Source: an uncultured Flavobacterium sp.
Lineage (GTDB): Bacteria; Bacteroidota; Bacteroidia; Flavobacteriales; Flavobacteriaceae
Length of the DNA: 14,707 bases
Direction: 5' to 3'
Assembly (NCBI RefSeq): GCF_946220915.1
Contig: NZ_CAMIHH010000081.1
Coordinates: 1-14,707 of the forward strand
Part shown: piece after piece, positions 8,549 to 14,616 of the stretch
How positions within the stretch are numbered: position 1 is the first letter of the stretch
Layout of the letters: the number at the start of each line of letters is the position of its first letter
Notes under the pieces: generated by a model
What the model saw: the letters and a program-made list of their open reading frames with translations, nothing else
What the model was told of the DNA's origin: nothing
Database searches by the model: none
Made by a program: the position numbers and the translations under genes

Positions 8549-8895
8549 TTCCGCCCTTCGTTTTCCAGATAGCCATACAGCCCAATCATAAACAGTGTTC
8601 CCTCTACAAGGTCTTTTATTTGTTTAAGCTCTCGGCGGTTCACGGCAAGGTCAATTTGCCGTAGCGGGGTTCGAAGCAAAAACTTGTGGCAACGCCTCTG
8701 GCAGCCGGAACAACATTTCAGCTCATCAAAAGTCTCGTCGATAATCAGCGCAAAATCACGTATTTCCCTATATGTAAAATAAAATCCTGTTTCCCTGAAC
8801 ACCAGTTGCACCTTGTCCTTTAATACTTCATTATTTTTTTTCCAGTGAAAGGCAACACCGAATTCATTATAATAGATTTGCTCAACTTCCCTCAT
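8545..8895 (-). CDS. Conserved hypothetical 116-residue protein with a cysteine cluster
   Basis: I do not recognise this protein with confidence. It starts MREVEQIYYNEFG and has no signal peptide or membrane segment. In the middle is C-C-x2-C-x3-C (C61, C62, C65, C69), which could bind a metal. The halves on each side look alike: a beta-strand with an Arg, then an (R)RE(I/L)-type helix (LVFRETG...YREIRDF at 31-48 against FLLRTPL...NRREL at 72-90). This suggests an old internal duplication of a strand-helix unit around the cluster. The C-terminus has a short hydrophobic patch (LFMIGLYGYL). The TAA stop overlaps the lpxH stop by four bases in convergent orientation, with no terminator between them. 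A candidate promoter with a palindrome lies just upstream. It may belong to one of the small Bacteroidota DUF families, but I cannot name which. Confidence 0.75.
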   Translation of the reverse strand: MREVEQIYYNEFGVAFHWKKNNEVLKDKVQLVFRETGFYFTYREIRDFALIIDETFDELKCCSGCQRRCHKFLLRTPLRQIDLAVNRRELKQIKDLVEGTLFMIGLYGYLENEGRN

Positions 8896-8911
8896 TACTC
8901 TTGATTTTGAA

Positions 8912-8939
8912 CAAAAATAATCATTTATTTAAAATGATT
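8912..8939 (-). promoter_or_regulatory. Candidate promoter with overlapping palindrome upstream of the 116-residue gene
   Basis: On the minus strand TATTTTTG (8912-8919) matches TAnnTTTG, 16 bp upstream of the ATG at 8895. Directly upstream, and filling the spacer up to the expected -33 box, is a perfect palindrome: AATCATTT, 5 bases, AAATGATT (8919-8939). A protein bound there would block the promoter, so it could be an operator. In AT-rich DNA short palindromes also arise by chance. Confidence 0.4.
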
Positions 8940-8958
8940 CTAAATAGATGCTGCTTTT

Positions 8959-9069
8959 TTATTCGAAATTATAGAACATCCGCATGAATCCGGCTGGCAA
9001 CCACAGAACTTCCAACCCAAAGCCAACGGCAATGATGTAGCTTTTACTGTTTACAAGCAGGATTGCTAC
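8959..9069 (-). pseudogene. Possible remnant of a membrane-protein C-terminus downstream of recJ
   Basis: Just after recJ, in another frame of the same strand, 36 sense codons run from a TGA (9072-9070) to a TAA (8961-8959). They read VAILLVNSKSYIIAVGFG, then LEVLWLPAGFMRMFYNFE. This looks like a transmembrane helix with a natural aromatic tail. There is no usable start codon at the front, so it cannot be an intact gene as it stands. It may be the tail of a decayed gene, or chance. The rest of the 8896-9065 gap holds only the promoter of the 116-residue gene. Confidence 0.22.
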
Positions 9070-10760
9070 TCACACCTTATATCCCTCAATCGTAGTTGCA
9101 GGCTTGCCTCCCCATTCCAAACATTCTCGTCAATGGAATAAACGGCATCGAAGGTTTCTCCTCCACAGGCCAGGTCCATTTTCGGTGCCAGGCCAAAACC
9201 AATAGCCCCAAAACCTTCCGACTCCCCCTGCCGCACAAATAGCCTCAGATGGCTTTCATCCTTCCCGATGGGCTTGCCAAAACCGGTATCCTTTAAATTA
9301 CGAGTAATAAATGCCGGTGTCATATTGCCCGGGCCAAAGGGCTCAAACTGCTTTATCAGCCTGAAGAATTTTGGCGTTATGTCTTTAAGGTCAATCCCGG
9401 CATCAATGTTTATTTCAGGTATCAGCAGTTGCGGATCGATCGTCTGGGCTACCACCTGCTCAAATTTTTCACGAAACAACGGATATTGCTCTTCAAGCAG
9501 CGTAAGCCCGGCAGCATACATGTGCCCCCCAAATTGTTCCAGGTGCTCAGCACAGGACTCAAGTGCATTGTATATATCAAAATCCCTTACCGACCGTGCC
9601 GAAGCTGCAAGCCTGTCGCCACTTTTGGTAAATACCAGTGTAGGCCGGTAGTATGTTTCGGTAAGCCGCGATGCCACAATGCCAATTACGCCCTTATGCC
9701 AGTTTTCCTGGTATACCACTGTGGTAAACTTATCGTGGTCTTTGTTATCCTCGATCTGCATTAGCGCCTCTACGGTAATCTGCTTATCGAGGTCTTTGCG
9801 GTCAGCATTGAGAGTTTCGATCTGAGCGGCAAATTCTTCCGCCTGGGCTAAGTCAAATTCTGTCAGCAGTTCTACGGCATAGTTGCCATGCTTTATCCGC
9901 CCGGCGGCATTGATTCGCGGCGCGATCACGAAAACCACGTCGCTTATGGTGAGTACCTGCCGTTTCAGGTTTTGGATCAATGCCTTTATGCCCGGCCTCG
10001 GGAAGGTATTGATTATATCTAACCCGAATTTCGCCAAAACACGGTTTTCCCCTGTTATGGGAACAATGTCGGCAGCAATGGCAGTTGCAACCAGGTCGAG
10101 ATACGGAATAAGCTCTTTTACCGTTTGCCCGCGCCTTCCGGCCAGTGCCTGTATGAGCTTAAAACCCACACCGCAGCCACATAACTCTTTATAAGGGTAA
10201 TCACAATCATTCCGTTTCGGGTCGAGCACAGCGACCGCATCGGGCAATTCATCGCCGGGGCGGTGGTGGTCGCAAATGATAAAATCGATGCCTTTTTCTC
10301 TTGCATAGGCCACTTTGTCAATGGATTTAATGCCGCAGTCAAGCGCAATGATAAGCGTACAGCCGTTGTCATCGGCGTAGTCGATACCCGCATGTGAAAC
10401 GCCATAGCCTTCCTTGTAACGGTCGGGAATGTAGGTAGCTACATTGGGATAATGGCTTCGCAAATATGATGAAACCAGCGATACTGCGGTAGTCCCATCT
10501 ACATCGTAGTCGCCGAATATCAGTATATTCTCGTTGTTGGCAATTGCCGATTCAATGCGCTCTACGGCCCTGCTCATATCCTTCATGAGGAATGGATCGT
10601 GCAAGTCTTCAAGAGAAGGCCGGAAGAACTGCCTGGCCTGCTCAAACGTTTCTATTCCGCGCTGTACCAATAGCGTCGCAATAATGGCATCTACCCTTAG
10701 CTTTTCGGCCAGGTGTTTTACTTTTTCGGGAGGGGGAACGGGTTTGAGGGTCCAGCGCAT
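9066..10760 (-). CDS. recJ: Single-stranded-DNA-specific 5'-3' exonuclease RecJ
   Basis: A 564-residue DHH/DHHA1-family nuclease that degrades single-stranded DNA 5' to 3' in RecF-pathway recombination, mismatch repair and base-excision repair. The catalytic motifs are complete: DYDVDG (84-89), DCG (141-143), DHH (164-166), GVGF (197-200) and DIVP (D231). The DHHA1 part has HKGVIGIVASR (355-365) and GGHMYAAG (411-418). An OB-fold-like C-terminus spans about 450-564. E. coli RecJ is 577 residues, so this is full length. The ATG at 10760 (MRWTLKP) was chosen because relatives start there; an in-frame ATG at 10793 would add 11 residues lying over the predicted promoter. The gene is divergent from the exported protein gene at 10839. 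Confidence 0.96.
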   Translation of the reverse strand: MRWTLKPVPPPEKVKHLAEKLRVDAIIATLLVQRGIETFEQARQFFRPSLEDLHDPFLMKDMSRAVERIESAIANNENILIFGDYDVDGTTAVSLVSSYLRSHYPNVATYIPDRYKEGYGVSHAGIDYADDNGCTLIIALDCGIKSIDKVAYAREKGIDFIICDHHRPGDELPDAVAVLDPKRNDCDYPYKELCGCGVGFKLIQALAGRRGQTVKELIPYLDLVATAIAADIVPITGENRVLAKFGLDIINTFPRPGIKALIQNLKRQVLTISDVVFVIAPRINAAGRIKHGNYAVELLTEFDLAQAEEFAAQIETLNADRKDLDKQITVEALMQIEDNKDHDKFTTVVYQENWHKGVIGIVASRLTETYYRPTLVFTKSGDRLAASARSVRDFDIYNALESCAEHLEQFGGHMYAAGLTLLEEQYPLFREKFEQVVAQTIDPQLLIPEINIDAGIDLKDITPKFFRLIKQFEPFGPGNMTPAFITRNLKDTGFGKPIGKDESHLRLFVRQGESEGFGAIGFGLAPKMDLACGGETFDAVYSIDENVWNGEASLQLRLRDIRCE

Positions 10761-10764
10761 AACG

Positions 10765-10793
10765 CAAATATAACATACAATATCAACATCCAA
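10765..10793 (-). promoter_or_regulatory. Candidate recJ promoter almost touching the start codon
   Basis: On the minus strand TTG (10793-10791) is followed after 18 bp by TATATTTG (10772-10765), an exact TAnnTTTG match. Only four bases separate the -7 box from the ATG at 10760, so transcription from it would begin at or within a base or two of the start codon, giving a leaderless mRNA. Confidence 0.45.
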
Positions 10794-10816
10794 TAATGCC
10801 GTTTAATACATTTTAA

Positions 10817-10824
10817 TACTTTTG
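10817..10824 (+). promoter_or_regulatory. Candidate -7 element for the exported protein gene at 10839
   Basis: TACTTTTG matches TAnnTTTG 14 bp upstream of the ATG at 10839, implying a leader of about 8-10 bases. No clear -33 TTG is seen. With the recJ promoter it forms a compact divergent control region of 78 bp between the two start codons. Confidence 0.45.
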
Positions 10825-10838
10825 CACAAACTGTATTT

Positions 10839-11723
10839 ATGGAAAAACTTATACTAATATGTATCATCCTGATGCAATCCGTATTAGCTGTCGCACAGCA
10901 AATGGATCCTGTGGCATCGGGGGTCATCACTCATAAAGATGGCAAAATGGCCGGTTTCACGCATCTTCAGTTTATCGGCGAAAAGGTTTTATATCATAAT
11001 GTAGCAGCACGTAAAAATGAGGTCTATCCGTTATCGGAAATAGTGCTTATCGCCGACGATGACCAAAAAGCGATATATCGCAACGGGGAAATCCTGAAGA
11101 AGGAAACAGAAGTTCCTGTACAGCCTGTAGTTGATACATTATATAAGCCCGGATATCCTGACGGTGTTTATGCCACTAAAGAGGATTTTTTGGCAAAAAA
11201 GCCATCCCATACCGGGAACCTGATACCAAAAGCGGTTGTGGGAGGTGAATATCTATATGATACTATAGCAGACCATTGCTTTTTTATGACCGGCGGTGAC
11301 AAAAAGCTGAGGAAGATGTTTGCGGTATCCTACAAAGGGCATCTCTATTTCAGGATCGGCGCGATATTGGATAACAGGAATAAAACCGACAGGTCACAGG
11401 GCAGCGATTTCCCGCAATCGTTTGTAAGGGCTATCATGGGAGGTGATAATTATTATTATGCAGAAGCAAATCTTGCCAATATCTGGGAACAGGGCCTGGC
11501 CTATGGAGGTGTGGGTGGAGCAGCGGGATATTATATGGCACAATCGGCCAAACATAAAAAAGGGATCGTGTGGGACATAAAAAATAAAGAATTCAATATT
11601 TTTAAAAACTGTAAAGACTATAATGCTTTCATTCAATCAATACTTCCTGATGCAGTACAGACTTGCGAAGAGCGGCAGCCGGAACTTAACGAGATACGGA
11701 AAGCAATATATAAGGTTAAATAA
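10839..11723 (+). CDS. Exported protein of unknown function (294 residues)
   Basis: The N-terminus MEKLILICIILMQSVLAVAQ is a clear Sec signal peptide, with likely cleavage near residue 20 before QMDP. Since no lipobox cysteine follows, the protein is probably periplasmic or outer-membrane-associated rather than a lipoprotein. Two parts can be seen. Residues about 27-90 are beta-rich (GVITHKDGK, FIGEKVLYHN, AIYRNGEIL). The second part begins with YPDGVYATKEDFLAKKPS (107-123), a pattern I have met in Bacteroidota proteins of unknown function (possibly the DUF6563 type, not certain). A Gly-rich segment at about 217-236 (AYGGVGGAAGYYMA) could insert into or pack against a membrane. The C-terminal WDIKNKEFNIFKNCKDYNAF resembles the substrate-free tail of that group. 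The gene is divergent from recJ and convergent with rsmI, 32 bp away. No function can be assigned. Confidence 0.8.
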   Translation: MEKLILICIILMQSVLAVAQQMDPVASGVITHKDGKMAGFTHLQFIGEKVLYHNVAARKNEVYPLSEIVLIADDDQKAIYRNGEILKKETEVPVQPVVDTLYKPGYPDGVYATKEDFLAKKPSHTGNLIPKAVVGGEYLYDTIADHCFFMTGGDKKLRKMFAVSYKGHLYFRIGAILDNRNKTDRSQGSDFPQSFVRAIMGGDNYYYAEANLANIWEQGLAYGGVGGAAGYYMAQSAKHKKGIVWDIKNKEFNIFKNCKDYNAFIQSILPDAVQTCEERQPELNEIRKAIYKVK

Positions 11724-11755
11724 CAGGATAATACATCCCGAAATGCAGGCAGGGC

Positions 11756-12466
11756 TTAACTTTCATTAACTGAAAATTTTTCCCTTTTCTTTTCAGTAAC
11801 ATATCCCCCCACAATAACCACAATTTCACCTTTAGGCTCTTTCTTCGTGAAATGCTCCAGCACTTCGATGGCGGTACCGCGAACGGTCTCCTCATGCAGC
11901 TTGCTCAGCTCGCGGGAAACGGATACAGGGCGGCTTTCGCCAAAGTACTGTACGAACTCGCCCAGGGTTTTTACCAGCTTGTGCGGTGAAACATATAATA
12001 TCATGGTTCGGGGCTCTTCGGCAAGGGCAAGGAATCGGGTCTGCCTGCCTTTTTTATCCGGCAGGAAGCCTTCAAAAACAAACTTATCGTTAGGCAGGCC
12101 GCTGTTTACCAATGCCGGCACGAATGCCGTAGCACCGGGCAGGCACTCCACAGGAATATGGTTTTCCACGCAGGCGCGCGTGAGCAAAAAACCGGGATCG
12201 GATATGGCAGGTGTACCCGCATCGGATATGAGGGCAATGGTTTCGCCATTCTGTATGCGCTGTATAATGCCCTCAACCGTTTTATGCTCGTTGTGCATAT
12301 GGTGGCTGTGCATGTGCGTGCCGATGTCGAAATGCTTCAATAATTTGGCGCTGGTACGCGTGTCCTCTGCCAATATGAGGTCGGCTTCCTTCAGCACCTT
12401 TATGGCACGGAAGGTCATGTCTTCCAGGTTGCCGATGGGTGTCGGGACGATGTAGAGTTTCGACAT
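11756..12466 (-). CDS. rsmI: 16S rRNA (cytidine(1402)-2'-O)-methyltransferase RsmI
   Basis: A 236-residue SAM-dependent methyltransferase of the tetrapyrrole-methylase fold. RsmI adds the 2'-O-methyl group to C1402 of 16S rRNA in the ribosomal P site. The family motifs are present: VPTPIGNLEDMTFRA at the N-terminus, AEDTRTSAKLL, SDAGTPAISDPG, CLPGATAFVPAL and GFLPDKKGR. The protein is shorter than E. coli RsmI (286 residues) because the C-terminal extension is missing, as is usual in this phylum. Its ATG overlaps the stop codon of the upstream acidic protein (TAATG), so the two are co-transcribed and probably translationally coupled. It is convergent with the exported-protein gene. Confidence 0.95.
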   Translation of the reverse strand: MSKLYIVPTPIGNLEDMTFRAIKVLKEADLILAEDTRTSAKLLKHFDIGTHMHSHHMHNEHKTVEGIIQRIQNGETIALISDAGTPAISDPGFLLTRACVENHIPVECLPGATAFVPALVNSGLPNDKFVFEGFLPDKKGRQTRFLALAEEPRTMILYVSPHKLVKTLGEFVQYFGESRPVSVSRELSKLHEETVRGTAIEVLEHFTKKEPKGEIVVIVGGYVTEKKREKFSVNES

Positions 12467-13842
12467 TAGCTGAACCTTTTCTCCACCAGTTCCATAAAGC
12501 GGGCCTCATATTCCTCCTTGCCGCTCCAGTTATTATAGTCGGGTTTTACAAGGTCATCTATGAATGCTTTCGCCTCATCGAACGAATTCTGTGTATTGAT
12601 CTGCGACACCACCCGGTTCAGGTCTTCGCTGCTTCCGCCAAAAAGGTTTTTCTCAAAGGCAATGCGGTCGTTCAGCCCAAGCGTAATGGTTTTGCCGAAC
12701 GATTCACTTATCGGGCGGGATGTGGCAGGCTCTGTGACCGGCACGGGTTTTGGAGCTTCCTGTTTTGGTTCTTCTTTCGGTGCTTCCGGCTGCACCTCCT
12801 TTTTCGGCTCCCAGTTACGCCAGTTGTCTTCTTCTGCTTCTTCAGCCTTAGGTTCTTCCTTCTTATCTTCTGCGGCCTGCGGCTGTGACTGCTTATTAGG
12901 CTCCCAGTTGCGCCAATCGTCAGTTTCGGCCTTTGGCGCTTCTTTTTCAGGTTCTTCCGCTCTAGGCTGTTCCTCTTTCCTATCGTCTTTTTTTACAAAT
13001 TCAGGCTCTTTATAATCGTGGAAGTCCTCAAACGAAATTTCCTTTTGCTTCTTTGGTTCTTCCGGGGCGGGCTTTCTTTCGAAGGCAAAATCAAATCCCA
13101 CATCCGATTTTTCAATTTCGGCATTAGCATCGGGAGCAATGGTCACCACTTCGGCATCAGCTGCTTTTTCTTCTTCCTCAATGGTGCTTCCGTCTTGTTT
13201 TTCAAATACGGCAGTTGCGCCCTCTTCCATGGCTTTCACCTCGGCTTCAGGTTTTACTACCTCAACTTTATTCTCAGGCTCTTCGGGGCTTTCATCTTTT
13301 TTATCTTCTTCTTTCTTAGCCTCCGGCTCTTTTACATCGGGCTTTTCTTCTTTGGCAGGCTCTTCAACAGTTTCAGGTTTTTCATCTGTCTGAGGCTCTT
13401 CTTCCTTCACTTCCTCATCCGTTTTTTCATCGGTATGTTTTTTCTCCTCTTCCGAGGCCTGGTATTCGTCAACCTTTTGCTCCGGATCTGCATCGCCTTC
13501 GGGCTTTGCTTCTTCTTCCTTCACATCCTTTTTAGGCTCGTCAGGTTTATCCCCCTCCGCCTCTCCCCCTTTGGGGGCCGGGGGGCTTTCTCTTTCCACT
13601 TCATTGGCATGCACCTCAGGCACTTCCTCAATGCCGTAAATTTCCTCGAGTTTCCCTTCCGCCGAAGAATAGCCTATTGTTGGCTTAACATCAGCAAAAT
13701 TATCTTCAACAAAGCGCAGTACTGATATCTTCTCATACAATTTCAGTGTTTCGGCCTGGAGCTGGTCAAGCTCGGCCCTGTTCTTCATTTTTAGTATTCT
13801 GTGGGCTATGCTAATGAGGTCGGCTTCTAACTTTTTCTTCAT
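12466..13842 (-). CDS. Acidic protein with conserved ends and a Glu/Lys/Pro-rich middle, coupled to rsmI
   Basis: 458 residues with no signal peptide or membrane segment. The N-terminal ~70 residues (MKKKLEADLISIAHRILKMK...) are predicted helical, and the C-terminal ~80 (TITLGLNDRIAFEKNLFGG...KPDYNNWSGKEEYEARFMELVEKRF) form a compact helical domain. These ends look like a family conserved in Flavobacteriia as 'hypothetical protein'. Between them, about 80-375 is highly charged and probably disordered (runs of E, K, P). It contains two copies of (D)WRNWEP at 309-315 and 340-346, exactly 31 codons (93 bp) apart, and FEDFHDYKEPEF at 271-282, which may be short binding motifs. Residues 85-100 (ESPPAPKGGEAEGDKP) come from a GC-rich palindromic repeat lying in frame. 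The family I half-recognise has no known function. It is the first gene of an operon with rsmI and is divergent from tdk. Confidence 0.85.
   Translation of the reverse strand: MKKKLEADLISIAHRILKMKNRAELDQLQAETLKLYEKISVLRFVEDNFADVKPTIGYSSAEGKLEEIYGIEEVPEVHANEVERESPPAPKGGEAEGDKPDEPKKDVKEEEAKPEGDADPEQKVDEYQASEEEKKHTDEKTDEEVKEEEPQTDEKPETVEEPAKEEKPDVKEPEAKKEEDKKDESPEEPENKVEVVKPEAEVKAMEEGATAVFEKQDGSTIEEEEKAADAEVVTIAPDANAEIEKSDVGFDFAFERKPAPEEPKKQKEISFEDFHDYKEPEFVKKDDRKEEQPRAEEPEKEAPKAETDDWRNWEPNKQSQPQAAEDKKEEPKAEEAEEDNWRNWEPKKEVQPEAPKEEPKQEAPKPVPVTEPATSRPISESFGKTITLGLNDRIAFEKNLFGGSSEDLNRVVSQINTQNSFDEAKAFIDDLVKPDYNNWSGKEEYEARFMELVEKRFS
13551..13590 (-). repeat. GC-rich palindromic repeat inside the acidic protein gene
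   Basis: The segment contains CCCCCTTTGGGGG (13565-13577) followed by CCGGGGGGC, and is preceded by CCCCCTCCGCCTCT. It is strikingly C/G-rich against its neighbourhood. On the minus strand it has the form AAAGCCCCCCGGCCCCCAAA then GGGGGAG, the type of short dispersed element common in intergenic regions of Flavobacterium genomes. Here it is translated in frame as SPPAPKGGEAEGD. Family membership is from memory of such genomes and not verified. Confidence 0.55.
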
Positions 13843-13882
13843 AACTTTTGGGATTGTAAAGGGTGGCGCACTACTTTTTTAA

Positions 13883-13890
13883 TAAATTTG
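13883..13890 (+). promoter_or_regulatory. Candidate -7 element of tdk
   Basis: TAAATTTG matches TAnnTTTG 53 bp upstream of the chosen tdk ATG at 13944. A TTG at 13854-13856 lies 26 bp away, longer than the usual -33/-7 spacing, so the -33 box is unclear. It supports the start at 13944 over the in-frame ATG at 13863, which would be upstream of the promoter. Confidence 0.45.
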
Positions 13891-13903
13891 TTTTATACAA
13901 AGT

Positions 13904-13922
13904 AACAGAAAATGTTTCTGTT
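13904..13922 (+). promoter_or_regulatory. Inverted repeat in the tdk leader
   Basis: AACAGAAA, ATG, TTTCTGTT forms a perfect 8-bp inverted repeat with a 3-base loop, and can be lengthened by GTAA against TTAC across a bulge. It lies just after the predicted transcription start and 21 bp before the ATG at 13944, so it could be an RNA hairpin in the leader or an operator site. Confidence 0.35.
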
Positions 13923-13943
13923 TTACTGCCAGAAAAATACAAA

Positions 13944-14582
13944 ATGTTTCTCGAAAATACTGTTAACCATAAAGAACAATTCGGGTGGATTGAGGTCATC
14001 TGCGGGTCGATGTTCTCGGGCAAGACCGAGGAGCTGATACGCAGGCTGAAACGCGCGCAGTTTGCCAGGCAGAAGATCGAGATCTTCAAGCCGTCGATCG
14101 ATACCCGCTACCACGAGGAGATGGTGGTTTCGCACGACTCCAATGAAATACGCTCTACCCCGGTTACCTCATCGGCAATGCTCCGGATCCTGGCACAGGG
14201 ATGCGACGTAATAGGCATTGACGAAGCGCAGTTCTTTGACGACGAGATTGTGGCAGTATGCAACGACCTGGCGAATAACGGCATCCGCGTTATCGTGGCA
14301 GGCCTGGACATGGACTTTAAAGGCAACCCTTTCGGCCCCATGCCCGCCCTTATGGCCACAGCCGAATATGTAACCAAAGTGCACGCCGTATGCACCCGCA
14401 CCGGCAATCTGGCCAATTACAGCTTCCGTAAGGCCAATAATGACAACCTTGTACTTTTGGGCGAGACCGAGGAATATGAGCCATTGAGCAGGGCGGCATA
14501 TTTTGAAGCGATGCGAAGCCTCCTGATCCCAGGTACCCTAACCCCCGAAGGGGGGACTACAGAGAATGCGGAACGTTCATAA
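13944..14582 (+). CDS. tdk: Thymidine kinase, TK1 family
   Basis: 212 residues; phosphorylates thymidine to dTMP with ATP in pyrimidine salvage. Seen: P-loop GSMFSGKT (21-28), DTRYHEEMVVSHD (53-65), the Walker B/catalytic region GIDEAQFF (91-98), GLDMDFKGNPFGPMP (120-134, substrate lasso side) and NYSFRK (158-163). The start at 13944 (MFLENTVNHKEQFGW) matches relatives as I know them; an in-frame ATG at 13863 would add 27 unrelated residues and precede the promoter. Two oddities: the usual CxxC...CxxH zinc ligands appear as C150-x-x-T and S182-x-x-A, and the last ~17 residues (PGTLTPEGGTTENAERS) come from a GC-rich palindrome at the 3' end. The catalytic core is intact, so activity is expected. 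Confidence 0.95.
   Translation: MFLENTVNHKEQFGWIEVICGSMFSGKTEELIRRLKRAQFARQKIEIFKPSIDTRYHEEMVVSHDSNEIRSTPVTSSAMLRILAQGCDVIGIDEAQFFDDEIVAVCNDLANNGIRVIVAGLDMDFKGNPFGPMPALMATAEYVTKVHAVCTRTGNLANYSFRKANNDNLVLLGETEEYEPLSRAAYFEAMRSLLIPGTLTPEGGTTENAERS
14536..14558 (+). repeat. GC-rich palindromic repeat forming the end of tdk
   Basis: CCCTAACCCCCGAAGGGGGG contains a 5-bp C/G stem with a GAA loop (14542-14554). It resembles the repeat at 13551-13590 in having a C5-N3-G5 core and in being of the type common between Flavobacterium genes. Here it encodes TLTPEGGT near the Tdk C-terminus, only 24 bases before the stop codon. Confidence 0.5.
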
Positions 14583-14616
14583 ATACTTATTAATTCAATA
14601 CTAAAGTTGCTATATT

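Noticed and set aside
10761..10793. Upstream in-frame ATG extending RecJ by 11 residues
   Set aside because: The added residues (MDVDIVCYICV) lie across the predicted promoter boxes and are not part of the RecJ fold.
11847..12455. 202-codon plus-strand frame antisense to rsmI
   Set aside because: Shadow of the rsmI frame. The Ser/Arg-rich product shows no motif, and rsmI motifs are complete on the minus strand.
13018..13725. Long plus-strand frame, Phe/Leu-rich, opposite the acidic protein gene
   Set aside because: It is the complement of GAA/AAG-rich codons, which read as TTC/CTT on the other strand. It has no promoter or domain, while the minus-strand frame has conserved ends and operon context.
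13863..13943. Upstream ATG extending Tdk by 27 residues
   Set aside because: It would precede the TAnnTTTG element at 13883-13890 and adds residues not typical of Tdk. MFLENTVNHKEQFGW at 13944 is the natural start.
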